Source: Ferruginibacter sp. (GTDB lineage: Bacteria > Bacteroidota > Bacteroidia > Chitinophagales > Chitinophagaceae). Taken from it: DNA of 64,000 nucleotides. The stretch spans positions 60,818 through 124,817 of the forward strand of contig JABFQZ010000008.1 of NCBI GenBank assembly GCA_013141435.1. The letters run 5' to 3'. The notes beneath the pieces were generated by a model that was given only the letters and a program-made list of their open reading frames with translations, ran no database searches and had not been told where the DNA came from. This document shows positions 9,069 to 18,736 of the stretch, in pieces (the first letter of the stretch is position 1; each line of letters begins with the position of its first letter). A program made the position numbers and the translations under genes.

Positions 9069-10409
9069 ATGCAAAAGTATCTTATAAAAAACATACTTGT
9101 AGTAAATGAAGGCGAAATTAGTTGCAATGATATTTTAATATCAAATAAGTTTATCGAAAAAATAGATAACACTATAAATTTTAAAGGTAATATTATAGAA
9201 ATAGATGGCGAAGGTAAACATTTGTTGCCTGGTGTTATAGATGATCAAGTACACTTTAGAGAACCTGGCCTTACACATAAAGCTACTATAGCAAGCGAAA
9301 GTGCAGCTGCTGTAGCTGGTGGTGTTACTACATTTATGGAAATGCCAAATACAATACCTAATGCCCTAACATTAGATTTGCTAGAAAATAAATATGCTAT
9401 AGCTGCTCAAAGTTCGATAGCTAATTATTCTTTTTTTATGGGTGTAAGTAACGATAATAGCAATGAGGCTTTAAAAATAAATTCTTTTAAAAATACAATT
9501 TGTGGACTTAAAATTTTTATGGGTAGTAGCACAGGCAATATGCTTGTAAACAACCATACTACCCTCGATAAAATTTTTAGCGAAAGTGAATTACTTATAG
9601 CTACACATTGTGAAGATGAAAGAATTATTAAACAACAATACGAAATAATAAAAGCCAATAAAAATGTTTTAAATGCCGCTGACCATCCGCTAATACGTAA
9701 TGCCGAAGCTTGTTACCAAAGTTCGGTAACAGCTATTCAGTTTGCCAAAAAATATAATAGTCGTTTACATATTTTGCATATTTCTACCGAGAAAGAATTG
9801 CAATTATTTGGCAATATGTTACCGCTAAAAGAAAAAAGAATAACTGCCGAAGTGTGTGTGCACCACTTACATTTTACAGCCAATGATTATGAAAAACTTG
9901 GCTACAAAATAAAATGTAACCCAGCCATTAAAGATGGGTTTAACAAAACTGCACTTTGGCAAGCATTGTTAGATGATAGGTTAGATGTAATAGCCACCGA
10001 CCATGCGCCACATTTACTATCCGAAAAAAATGAGCCTTACGAAATTGCACATGCAGGCTTACCCCTAGTGCAACACTCTTTGCCTTTAATGTTGCATTAT
10101 CATAACCAAGGCATTATTACCTTGCAAAAAATTGCCGAAAAAATGAGCCATGCTGTGGCAGATTGTTTTCAAATAAAAAATAGAGGGTATATAAAAGAAG
10201 GCTTTTTTGCCGATTTAGCTTTAGTAAATTTACATAAAGCCTACACAGTTACTAAAGATAATATTTTATATAAATGTGGCTGGAGCCCTTTAGAAAATTT
10301 TAACATGCCAGCTAGTATAGAAAAAACTTTTGTAAATGGTAATCTAGTTTTTGAAAACAATAAGCTAAATAATACTAATTTGGGTATGCGTTTGGAATTT
10401 GAAAGATAA
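9069..10409 (+). CDS. pyrC: Dihydroorotase
   Basis: Catalyses ring closure of carbamoyl-aspartate to dihydroorotate in pyrimidine synthesis (cytoplasm, zinc enzyme). The 446-residue length fits the class I/PyrC amidohydrolases. The first metal-binding motif is in DDQVHFREPGLTHKA near residues 58-72. The presumed carbamylated lysine lies in GLKIFMGSSTGNM near residue 150, further metal-binding histidines occur in ATHCEDE and LHILHIST, and the catalytic aspartate is in VIATDHAPHL near residue 312. Allantoinase is the closest alternative, but the residues fit dihydroorotase. It converges on the nuclease gene across a shared terminator. Confidence 0.92.
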   Translation: MQKYLIKNILVVNEGEISCNDILISNKFIEKIDNTINFKGNIIEIDGEGKHLLPGVIDDQVHFREPGLTHKATIASESAAAVAGGVTTFMEMPNTIPNALTLDLLENKYAIAAQSSIANYSFFMGVSNDNSNEALKINSFKNTICGLKIFMGSSTGNMLVNNHTTLDKIFSESELLIATHCEDERIIKQQYEIIKANKNVLNAADHPLIRNAEACYQSSVTAIQFAKKYNSRLHILHISTEKELQLFGNMLPLKEKRITAEVCVHHLHFTANDYEKLGYKIKCNPAIKDGFNKTALWQALLDDRLDVIATDHAPHLLSEKNEPYEIAHAGLPLVQHSLPLMLHYHNQGIITLQKIAEKMSHAVADCFQIKNRGYIKEGFFADLALVNLHKAYTVTKDNILYKCGWSPLENFNMPASIEKTFVNGNLVFENNKLNNTNLGMRLEFER

Positions 10410-10449
10410 TGTTAAAAAAAAATATGTAATACCGATTACCCATAAAATA

Positions 10450-10483
10450 AAAAGTGCCACAAAAATAATTTTGTGGCACTTTT
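10450..10483. terminator. Bidirectional terminator between pyrC and the nuclease gene
   Basis: AAAAGTGCCACAAAA (10450-10464) pairs perfectly with TTTTGTGGCACTTTT (10469-10483) around a 4-nt loop. A-runs at the left base and T-runs at the right let it work on both strands for the two convergent genes. Confidence 0.88.
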
Positions 10484-10497
10484 GTAGTAATCGTTGT

Positions 10498-13400
10498 TTA
10501 CAAAATTTCTACTTTTCCATCAGCAATTTCATTGCCTGTAGCATCTATAAGTTTTACAAAATATATGCCTTTCACTTTATTGCTTATATTCACTTTCATA
10601 TTTTCAAAAGGTACATTCGCAAAATAAGCTTGAGTAAATATTTTAGCACCTTTTGCATCATAAATATTTAAAGTTAGGGGGCTTGTATTTGTAATGCCAT
10701 TATAATAACTAACATTGAATACTCCATTATTAGGATTAGTACTTATAAATAAATGGTTAGATGTTTTAGAACTTATTTGTACATTATTTGTTGTAAAAGT
10801 ACATCCACTTATTGCAGTTACTTTTACTTTATAATTTCCAACTTCTGATGCAGTTACATTTATTCTATCGGCATTAGTTGGCAGGTTAATTGTATTGTTT
10901 TTTGTCCATAAATAGGTATAGTTACCAGCAGGCGATACAGTGGCAACTATAGTTGCAGGAGCATTTGGTGCTACAGCTGCATTTGGCGCTACGGTTATTT
11001 CTACAATTGGCTGTGGTGCTACATTTACAGTAACACTTTGGCAAATAGTTGTATTACAAATACCTTCTATTCTTACATAAAAAGTTGTGGTATTATTTAG
11101 TAAAATATTGCTGAGTGTAATACCTGTGCCTACAAGTGTACCACCGCATGAGCCACTATACCATTTGTATGATGCGCCTGTACCTAGTGTGCCACCATTT
11201 GCAGTAAGATTTACTGTACCATTATTTGCACATATTAATGTTGTATTTGCAGTAGCACCGGTTGGAGCTAGCGATAAAGAATTTATAACAATATTTGCAG
11301 TTGTTGTAAATGCACTACAGCCAGCATTTGCCACAATAGTATAAGTTACAATATATGAACCTGCTGTACTTGCAGCTATATCTACATCGCCTGTTGTGGC
11401 ATTTAAAACTAGTCCTGTAGTAGATGAATATATTCCTCCAATATTGCCCGATCTTGTAACCATTGCTGTAGCAGCAGATTGACAGAATGGACTACCAGTA
11501 TAGTTTATTGTAGCATTTGCAGCAGCTGTAATTGTTATTAAGGCAGTAGTTGTAAATGTTGCACAACCACTTGCAGCCGCTATTGTATATGTAACAGTAT
11601 ATGTACCTGCGGTAGATGTAGCTAGGGTTACAGCTCCTGTTGTAGCATTTATAGAAAGACCAGTAGATGATGAAAATATACCACCTGTTGTACCTGTTTT
11701 TGTAACATTTGCAATACCACTATTGCTACAATATGGAGCAGCTCCATAAGTAATAGTAGCATTTGGAGCGGCAGTAATAGTAATATTTGTTGTTGTCGAA
11801 AATAATGCACAACCTGCATTTGCAGTAATAGTATAAGTTACAACATAAGTACCAGCTGTGCTAGTTGCAATATTTACATCACCTGTTGTTGGATTTATTG
11901 AAAGCCCAGTTGTAGATGAATAAACACCACCAGCTGCACCAGTTCTTGTAATGGTAGCAGTAGCTGCATCACTACAATACGGCGAACCTACATAAGTAAT
12001 TGTAGCTACAGGTGCAGCAGTAATTGTAATATTTGCAGTAGTAGTAAATGACGGATTACACACTCCATTTGGAACAAGTGTATAAGTAACTACATAAGCA
12101 CCTGCTGTACTTGTAACAAGATTAATAGCTCCTGTTGTTGCATTAATTGATAAACCTGCTGTAGAGGAATATACACCACCAGGAGTACCTGTAAATGTAA
12201 CATTAGCTGTACCTACATTACTACAATAAGGAGAGCCAACATAACTTAAAGTAGCAGCTTGTGGTTGTACAAACAAATACCTTGTAAACACTGGGTAATG
12301 ATCTGTAGTAGTTGTTCCATAATTTGGTATAATACTTGCTACATCTGTAAGAATCGCTGCAGAGCTAGATAAATAAGAGCATTGCATTTCGTTAGAAAGC
12401 ATAACATGATCTATAACATCGTTGTAACTTACAGTTGATTTTTTACCTGCTAAGCTTAGTGCTAGTGTTGGGGAATAAAAATTTGTAATGTCGTCAGTAA
12501 ACTGCTTGTAAGATGATAATTTTGGAGCAATACCTGCTGTAATGGTGGAGTCTAAATCATCGTTAAAATCTCCTAAGAAAATAATATTATCGTTGGGGTA
12601 AAATGTATTTAAGTGTGTACGCAAAGAATCGTTACCAGCTTTTCTTCTGTTGTATGAAGTAAGTGTAGGCGATGTATTTGCTTTTGCATGCACTATTACA
12701 AAACGAATTTGTTTAGTAACTCCATTTAATGTTGTAGTACCAGTAACCATAAATGGAAAACGACCACTAGCGTACCAATTGTAAGCAGGGTTTGTAACGT
12801 CTGCCACAGTATTTATACCAGCCGATAATAGAGGTTGTGTTGTTACACCGCCAGGAAATAAAGCAGTTTTATAAATCATTCCGAGTTTTTGAGCATCGGC
12901 CAAAGTGCCAGCGCCTACCTGATTTGGGTTTGTATATGAACCATAGTTTGACAATACATAAGAATAGCCTGGCATCTGGCTAACAATATTTGCTAATCTT
13001 GTTTCACTCACTACTTCTTCTAAAGCATACACATCTGCACCAATATTTTGCATTACAGTTTTTATATTTTGCTCTTGCAAATTTTTATTTGTAGGACCTA
13101 ATGTTGTACTGCCAAACCATTCCAAATTCCAGTTTACTACCTCTAGTGTTGTGGCTGCATCTATACTGTTTCCTTTAAGAGTTATTATAGTATCCGATAC
13201 CAATGGTGTACTAATTGTTAAAGTGCCAGTATAATTTACTGTTGGGGCTGTTGGGGCAAATTGTATGTAAACGGTTTTATTAATATTGTTTGCTTCTATT
13301 TGAGTATAAGAAATACTTGGCGTAAAACTTCCATTTGTTTTTGATATTAAAAAATTGCCTGTTGCATTTAAGGTAACATTACCAGTAATATCATTACCCG

Positions 13401-14949
13401 TAAAATTTATGGTTTTTACTAATGTGCTTGCACTTGCTACAAACCCAAAATTTACTTCTCCAGTATTTGGTGTTAGGGTAGCTGGTGGAGGTGTAAGAGA
13501 GTTTTCTATTTTTACATCATCTAATGTCCATCTTGCTCCATCATCGGCAGTAGAGTTATATACAAAAGCAATGTAAGTATTGGTTGTTTTATATGCTGCT
13601 AAATTTATGTTTTCGCTCAATTTCCATACATCACTAGCAAGAGCAGGAAAATTACCTGTAAGATCTGTCCATGTTGCCAAAGAAGGATCGCCACTACCTG
13701 TATAATTTGTAGATACTTTTAATTTTAAAGGCGCACCATTAAAAGCTGTTCTGCTATAAAATGACAATAAAGGATAAACTGTAGCCATTAAATTTGACGA
13801 TGGAGAAATTAACCAATCTTCATTAATAACATTTGAACCTGCTGCAAAACCATTTATTTGCACCCCGTTGGGTGCACTTGCAGTAGGTGTAGTACCATGG
13901 CCAAAAGTAGTACATGCCCACACTTGAGCTCCTGCAAAACTATATTGAGTAAATCCATCGGTAAGTGCTGCGGTACAAGTACTAAAATTTGCATTAAAAA
14001 TATCGGTACTTGTTGTAAAATTCCAAGTTGTATTTCCAGTTATTCCTGCATAATTATTGTTGGCTACATCTTTAATTGCAGTAGCATCTATTTCTACAAA
14101 ATATGCAGTACCAAGTAATAATGGTGTTATAGCTGTTGTAACAGTATTACCTGTAGTGGTTACGGCTGCAGTTGTTACATCTATTTGTTGTACAATACTG
14201 TTGTCAGTCAATTTTTTTATTACAATATTTCCTGTTCCTTTTTGTATTGCTTCGTTAAAAACTATACTAAGGTTTGTAGATGGTGAAACATTTATTGCAT
14301 CATCTGCTGGTGTAAAAATTGTTGCCAATGGCGGTGTAATATCTGCACCACTACCTGTTACTGTTACTGTCAAAAATAAATCATCGATACGCCAATTTGC
14401 CGTACCAGCAGCAGGAGATCCTGCTCCATTATAACCATAAATGCGTACTATTAATGCTGTGCCCGATGCACTTGTAACTGTAGTTGTATTCGATTTCAAA
14501 TTCCAAGTAGAATTATTGGCAATTGTACCTGTAGCTATATCAGCACCAAAACTATTATTGCTTGTTTTTATTGAGTAACCCTGTGGACCAGTAGTAGTAG
14601 CTCTTGTGCCAAAATTAATAGCCGATAAATTTACAGTATAACCAACAGCTGGTGTTAAAGTAAATTCAAAATAAGCACTTCCACTTGCAGCAGTATTCAA
14701 AGCACCTATTCTTGCTGCTGCACCAGCGTTAGATGTTCCGCTTGCGCCTGCATAGCCAGACGATGCACTTGTAGTAGTAAGCAATGTAGTAGTGCCATTG
14801 TTATTACCTTGCGCAACTGCCGAAATAGTTAAGTTACTTATAGGAATACCAGCAGAGGGAGTAGCAGTTGTAAAATTCCAACTAACATTTGTTTGTGCAT
14901 TAGTAAACAATGTTACAAGCAGCAATAGGAATGAGTAAATAATTCTCAT
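10498..14949 (-). CDS. Giant secreted DNase I-fold protein with tandem Ig-like repeats and T9SS sorting domain
   Basis: A 1483-residue surface or extracellular protein. In order: signal peptide (1-18, FTNAQ); a lectin-like beta region (about 20-200); an SbsA-type Ig-like Big_5 domain (about 205-315); a choice-of-anchor J-like domain (about 320-490); an Ig/ASPM-like module (about 495-595); and an endonuclease/exonuclease/phosphatase domain (about 600-890). The last shows NWNLEWFG, the metal-site glutamate in ALEEV, GDFNDD and the C-terminal DHYPVF. Four tandem repeats of about 82 residues (899-1227) follow, then further Ig-like modules and a type A T9SS C-terminal domain (about 1400-1483). Activity on extracellular DNA or phosphodiesters is inferred from the fold. 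A -7-like box TACATTTG lies on the minus strand at 14977-14970. Confidence 0.85.
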   Translation of the reverse strand: MRIIYSFLLLLVTLFTNAQTNVSWNFTTATPSAGIPISNLTISAVAQGNNNGTTTLLTTTSASSGYAGASGTSNAGAAARIGALNTAASGSAYFEFTLTPAVGYTVNLSAINFGTRATTTGPQGYSIKTSNNSFGADIATGTIANNSTWNLKSNTTTVTSASGTALIVRIYGYNGAGSPAAGTANWRIDDLFLTVTVTGSGADITPPLATIFTPADDAINVSPSTNLSIVFNEAIQKGTGNIVIKKLTDNSIVQQIDVTTAAVTTTGNTVTTAITPLLLGTAYFVEIDATAIKDVANNNYAGITGNTTWNFTTSTDIFNANFSTCTAALTDGFTQYSFAGAQVWACTTFGHGTTPTASAPNGVQINGFAAGSNVINEDWLISPSSNLMATVYPLLSFYSRTAFNGAPLKLKVSTNYTGSGDPSLATWTDLTGNFPALASDVWKLSENINLAAYKTTNTYIAFVYNSTADDGARWTLDDVKIENSLTPPPATLTPNTGEVNFGFVASASTLVKTINFTGNDITGNVTLNATGNFLISKTNGSFTPSISYTQIEANNINKTVYIQFAPTAPTVNYTGTLTISTPLVSDTIITLKGNSIDAATTLEVVNWNLEWFGSTTLGPTNKNLQEQNIKTVMQNIGADVYALEEVVSETRLANIVSQMPGYSYVLSNYGSYTNPNQVGAGTLADAQKLGMIYKTALFPGGVTTQPLLSAGINTVADVTNPAYNWYASGRFPFMVTGTTTLNGVTKQIRFVIVHAKANTSPTLTSYNRRKAGNDSLRTHLNTFYPNDNIIFLGDFNDDLDSTITAGIAPKLSSYKQFTDDITNFYSPTLALSLAGKKSTVSYNDVIDHVMLSNEMQCSYLSSSAAILTDVASIIPNYGTTTTDHYPVFTRYLFVQPQAATLSYVGSPYCSNVGTANVTFTGTPGGVYSSTAGLSINATTGAINLVTSTAGAYVVTYTLVPNGVCNPSFTTTANITITAAPVATITYVGSPYCSDAATATITRTGAAGGVYSSTTGLSINPTTGDVNIATSTAGTYVVTYTITANAGCALFSTTTNITITAAPNATITYGAAPYCSNSGIANVTKTGTTGGIFSSSTGLSINATTGAVTLATSTAGTYTVTYTIAAASGCATFTTTALITITAAANATINYTGSPFCQSAATAMVTRSGNIGGIYSSTTGLVLNATTGDVDIAASTAGSYIVTYTIVANAGCSAFTTTANIVINSLSLAPTGATANTTLICANNGTVNLTANGGTLGTGASYKWYSGSCGGTLVGTGITLSNILLNNTTTFYVRIEGICNTTICQSVTVNVAPQPIVEITVAPNAAVAPNAPATIVATVSPAGNYTYLWTKNNTINLPTNADRINVTASEVGNYKVKVTAISGCTFTTNNVQISSKTSNHLFISTNPNNGVFNVSYYNGITNTSPLTLNIYDAKGAKIFTQAYFANVPFENMKVNISNKVKGIYFVKLIDATGNEIADGKVEIL
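11269..12255 (-). repeat. Four tandem ~82-codon Ig-like repeats inside the nuclease gene
   Basis: Each unit opens with a variant of ATITYVGSPYC, contains GGVYSSTTGLSIN.TTG and ends with TTTANITITAA. Units are 83, 82, 82 and 82 residues long, and every unit keeps a cysteine after SPY/SPF and a second in its last third. Divergence at DNA level is moderate, so the array is not newly duplicated. Its likely job is a stalk between the catalytic domain and the sorting domain. Confidence 0.9.
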
Positions 14950-15261
14950 GTGTTTTTAAATTTAGGTGGCAAATGTAAGCTAATATATGGCACTTTAATT
15001 CCCATTTTAATAATATTACTTTATGTTAATACTCAACGTTCAATTTTAAATATTGAAAGTTCAATATTTAAAATTAGGCACCAAAAATAAAATATTAATC
15101 TCCATACTCACTTCTCAATACTAATGCTACACTTATCCTCATTTTTTACACAAAGTGAGTTTGCATTTTTATTTCTATTTATAGTACAATACCTTTGCAT
15201 AAATATTTAATGTTTTGTTAATTATTTATTAAAAATTCCATAACCATTTAAACCATTTCTT
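14950..15261. other. Divergent regulatory region between nuclease and TonB receptor genes
   Basis: A 312-bp gene-free stretch between two divergent start codons. It holds a TACATTTG box for the nuclease gene (minus strand, 14977-14970), a perfect 16-bp inverted repeat (15042-15075), and TACCTTTG (15190-15197), a likely -7 box for the receptor gene. Confidence 0.6.
15042..15075. repeat. Perfect 16-bp inverted repeat with 2-nt spacer
   Basis: AATTTTAAATATTGAA (15042-15057) is the exact reverse complement of 15060-15075. It lies midway between two divergent genes without a following T-tract, so it may be an operator for a dimeric regulator rather than a terminator. Confidence 0.55.
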
Positions 15262-18200
15262 ATGAAAAAAAATGCATTGCTATTACTAGCAATTACAGTT
15301 TTATCGTATTGCTTGCCACAATATACTTTGGCGCAAGTAACTACCGCCACCATTACTGGTAAAGTAACCAATGCTCAAAAGAAGCCAATTTCAGGTGCTT
15401 CTGTAACCATTAAATACGCTGCAGCAGGTATAAGCCAAAATGCAGTTACATTATCCGATGGTAGATTTACAGTACCAAATTTAAGAGTGGGTGGTCCATA
15501 TATTATTGAGGTTTCTTATGTAGGGTATCATACACAAAAGCAAGATGATGTATTATTGGATTTAGGTTTAAACAATTCGTTGGAGTTTGTACTCGTAGAA
15601 TCGAATAGTACCTTACAAAATGTTGTAGTTACAAGTACAAATAAAATTGATGATAAAAAAACTGGTGCAGCTACAAATGTTAGTGGTAAATTATTAAAGG
15701 CTTTGCCTACAATTTCTAGATCTATGGACGATTATTTGCGTTTAGCTCCATCAGCATCTGCTACTTACAATGGTATGTCGTTTGGTGGCAGAAATGGGCA
15801 ATACAATAATTTTTCGTTAGATGGTGCAGTATTTAATAATCCTTTTGGGTTAGATGCTCCAACACCAGGCGGACAAACAGGTGCTCAACCAATTTCTTTA
15901 GATGCTATAGATCAAATTCAAATTAACATTGCACCATACGATGTTACACAAGCAGGTTTTACTGGCGCAGGTGTAAATACTGTTACAAAATCGGGTACAA
16001 ATAAAACAACAGGTACAGTTTATGGTTTTTTTAGAAACAAAGCAATGACTGGTAAAAAAGTAGATGGAACAAAATTGGCTATTTCTGATTTGGGTCAAGT
16101 ACAAGCAGGTTTTACTTTGGGCGGTGCACTAAAAAAGAATAAATTATTTTATTTTTTAAGTGTAGAAACAGAGCAAAGGCATGATGCTGCAAGTAGTTAC
16201 AATGCTCAAAATGCTAGTAATGTAGGTCAAGCATCTACTTCAAGAGTTTTAGAGTCAGATTTGATAGCAGTAAGCAATATTTTAAAATCTAAATTTGGTT
16301 ATGAAACAGGAGCTTATCAAGGCTTTACACATAAGCAAAATAATTATAAATGGTTAGCTAAATTAGATTGGAATATAAACAATAATAATAAACTATCATT
16401 TACATACAATGGGTTAGATGCCATAAAAGATAAACCAGCTCACCCCAGTGCTATTGGTAGAAGAGGACCAGATTACACAACTTTACAATTTAGAAACTCT
16501 GGTTATCAAATGGTAAATAAACTACACTCTTTTAGCACTGAGTTAAAGTCTAATTTTAAAAACAATACGGCCAATAAATTACGTGCTGTTTATACTTCTT
16601 TTAGAGATAAACGAAACCCTTTCTCAGCACCTTTCCCTACTGTAAATATTTCTAAATTTGGCAGTCGTTATATAGTTGCAGGGCATGAGCCATTTTCTGT
16701 AAATAATAACTTAAAACAAGATGCATTGCAGCTTACAAACGATTTTAATATTTATAAAAAGAACCACACATTTACCATTGGAGCATCGTATGAGTCTTTC
16801 AAATTTGCAAACTCATTTAACCTTGTTGCTTATGGCCCAACCCTATTTGGCGATATAGATATTCAAAATTTTAAAGATAGTGTTCCTGTAAGTGGTGCAT
16901 CTGTATTCGGAGCTTACCCTTTAGATGTAGATGTAAACATTGCTCGTAATAGATTTGCAGCTAACAAATGGCAATTGGTAGAGTTTACAGTGGCTCAGGC
17001 TTCATTTTATTTGCAAGATGAGTTTCAGGCTACACCTAATTTTAAACTTACTTATGGCGTACGTATTGATAAACCTTTGTACAACAAAACTAAATTTACC
17101 GATCCTAAAATTAATGGCAACGGTACTTATGCAGGTACCGATGTAGTTGGTAACCCAACAATACCAAATAATGATAATTTAGTATTATTTGATGCCAATG
17201 GTAATCCAATACAAAATGGTGTAGGCAAAGCATTAGACAATACAAAAATGCCAACTGGCAAACCATTATTTTCACCACGTATTGGCTTTAGTTGGAATGT
17301 AAAAAGCGATAAAACAGTTCAATTAAGAGGTGGTACAGGTTTGTTCACTGGTCGTTTTCCTTTTGTATGGGTAGGTAATCATATTGGTAATCCTTACAGC
17401 GGATTTTATAATGTAACAGCACCCGATTTTAAATGGCCTCAAGTGTGGAGAACCAACATTGGTGCCGATTTTAAAATACCTGCTGGTACTGTATTTACTA
17501 CCGATGTATCCTACACAAAAGATATAAATGCTATGATGGTACGCAATTATAAATTGGGTATTCCAACAGGCACTTTAGCTTCTGGTACTGGCGATAATCG
17601 TAAAATTTACACTGCTGCAAACCAAGGTGCAAATAATACTTACGTATTTACCAATACCAAAACTGGTTACCAATTTAATGCATCCATACAAGCCACACAG
17701 TCTTTCAAAAAAGGATTGTTTATAATGGCAGGCTACAATTATTTAATTGCTAAAGATGCTAGTTCAATATCTGCCGAAATAAGTAGTGATGCGTTTGATA
17801 GAAACCCAATATTAAATAATGCGAACGAAGCTAAATTAACACCATCTTTATATGGTAATACGCATCGTTTTTTAATAGCAGCTACAAAAAAAATAGAGTA
17901 TAAAAAAATGGCAACTACGTTTTCTGTTTTTGCTAACTGGACAAGTGGAAACCGTTATGGCTATGTATATGGTGGCGATATAAATAATGATGGTACTGGT
18001 ACAAATGATATTATGTATGTACCAACAGATGCTGAAATAAACACCATGGCGTTTGCTCCTTTATTAGATGTAAATGGTGTTTTACAAAATGCAGCTGCAC
18101 AAAGAACTGCACTGCAAAGATTCATAAATCAAGATAAATATTTGAATGGTTTGAAAGGACAATACACCGAAAAATATGGTGCAAAAACACCTGGTTTTAG

Positions 18201-18486
18201 CCAAATAGATGTAAGGGTTTTACAAGATTTTAAAGTAAAAGTTGGTTCAAAAGAAAACAAAATACAAGTAAGTTTAGATGTGCAAAATATTGGCAATATG
18301 CTTAGTAGCAAGTGGGGTGTACGCAAATATGCTACATCTACAGGTTACTTCCAACCATTGTCTGTTGGTTTAACTGGCAGTACTCCTACTTACCAATTTG
18401 ACCCTGCTCAAACAAAAACTTTTGTTAGCAGCCCAGATTTACAGTCTCGTTGGCAAATACAATTTGGTGTTAGATATATTTTTTAA
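15262..18486 (+). CDS. Oar-like TonB-dependent outer-membrane receptor
   Basis: A 1074-residue outer-membrane transporter. It has a signal peptide (1-24, ending LAQ) and a carboxypeptidase-regulatory-like beta sandwich (about 28-112, ATITGKVTNAQKKPISGASV). A plug domain follows (about 115-245, including SMDDYLRLAPSAS and QIQINIAPYDVTQAGFTGAG), then a large 22-strand barrel ending in WQIQFGVRYIF with a terminal aromatic. The plug lacks the SusC signature, and the layout fits the Oar group, which takes up peptides or exports coupled proteins. The substrate is unknown. No SusD partner is adjacent. The gene is divergent from the exported nuclease and ends at a strong terminator. Confidence 0.88.
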   Translation: MKKNALLLLAITVLSYCLPQYTLAQVTTATITGKVTNAQKKPISGASVTIKYAAAGISQNAVTLSDGRFTVPNLRVGGPYIIEVSYVGYHTQKQDDVLLDLGLNNSLEFVLVESNSTLQNVVVTSTNKIDDKKTGAATNVSGKLLKALPTISRSMDDYLRLAPSASATYNGMSFGGRNGQYNNFSLDGAVFNNPFGLDAPTPGGQTGAQPISLDAIDQIQINIAPYDVTQAGFTGAGVNTVTKSGTNKTTGTVYGFFRNKAMTGKKVDGTKLAISDLGQVQAGFTLGGALKKNKLFYFLSVETEQRHDAASSYNAQNASNVGQASTSRVLESDLIAVSNILKSKFGYETGAYQGFTHKQNNYKWLAKLDWNINNNNKLSFTYNGLDAIKDKPAHPSAIGRRGPDYTTLQFRNSGYQMVNKLHSFSTELKSNFKNNTANKLRAVYTSFRDKRNPFSAPFPTVNISKFGSRYIVAGHEPFSVNNNLKQDALQLTNDFNIYKKNHTFTIGASYESFKFANSFNLVAYGPTLFGDIDIQNFKDSVPVSGASVFGAYPLDVDVNIARNRFAANKWQLVEFTVAQASFYLQDEFQATPNFKLTYGVRIDKPLYNKTKFTDPKINGNGTYAGTDVVGNPTIPNNDNLVLFDANGNPIQNGVGKALDNTKMPTGKPLFSPRIGFSWNVKSDKTVQLRGGTGLFTGRFPFVWVGNHIGNPYSGFYNVTAPDFKWPQVWRTNIGADFKIPAGTVFTTDVSYTKDINAMMVRNYKLGIPTGTLASGTGDNRKIYTAANQGANNTYVFTNTKTGYQFNASIQATQSFKKGLFIMAGYNYLIAKDASSISAEISSDAFDRNPILNNANEAKLTPSLYGNTHRFLIAATKKIEYKKMATTFSVFANWTSGNRYGYVYGGDINNDGTGTNDIMYVPTDAEINTMAFAPLLDVNGVLQNAAAQRTALQRFINQDKYLNGLKGQYTEKYGAKTPGFSQIDVRVLQDFKVKVGSKENKIQVSLDVQNIGNMLSSKWGVRKYATSTGYFQPLSVGLTGSTPTYQFDPAQTKTFVSSPDLQSRWQIQFGVRYIF

Positions 18487-18506
18487 CATACTTTCCTAAA
18501 TTATAT

Positions 18507-18536
18507 AAAAATGACCTCCTTAGTGAGGTCATTTTT
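18507..18536 (+). terminator. Intrinsic terminator of the TonB receptor gene
   Basis: AAAAATGACCTC (18507-18518) pairs with GAGGTCATTTTT (18525-18536) around a 6-nt loop, ending in a T-tract 21-50 nt after the stop codon. Confidence 0.88.
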
Positions 18537-18707
18537 ATTAATATAAATTACTTGATCTACAAAAGTTTGAAACAGCAAATCTTATTGAACTTAAAAAATG
18601 GTTTGGACAAATCATAATTTCAATTGGTATAAAATTCAATTTTTTTGTGGTATTACAATATAAAATACAAATTTTATAAGTTCATTTTGAGAAGAAATAG
18701 CAATGAA

Positions 18708-18725
18708 ATATTTCCTAGGAAATAT
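18708..18725. repeat. Perfect 18-bp palindrome
   Basis: ATATTTCCTAGGAAATAT is self-complementary with no spacer. It lies 11 nt beyond the stop codon of the minus-strand PKD/CHU_C gene. Without a loop it is more like a protein-binding site than a terminator. Confidence 0.5.
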
Positions 18726-18736
18726 CAAAAAATATC

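Noticed and set aside
11269..12255. CRISPR-like tandem repeat
   Set aside because: The periodicity is a coding repeat of about 82 codons with no short direct repeats and spacers; no cas genes are present.
14057..14434. 125-codon plus-strand frame
   Set aside because: Antisense to the nuclease gene; low-complexity translation created by its Thr/Ala/Val-rich repeats.
15160..15163. TTTG as -33 box for the TonB receptor gene
   Set aside because: It is 26 nt from the TACCTTTG box, outside the usual 19-21 nt spacing, so only the -7 box is mentioned.
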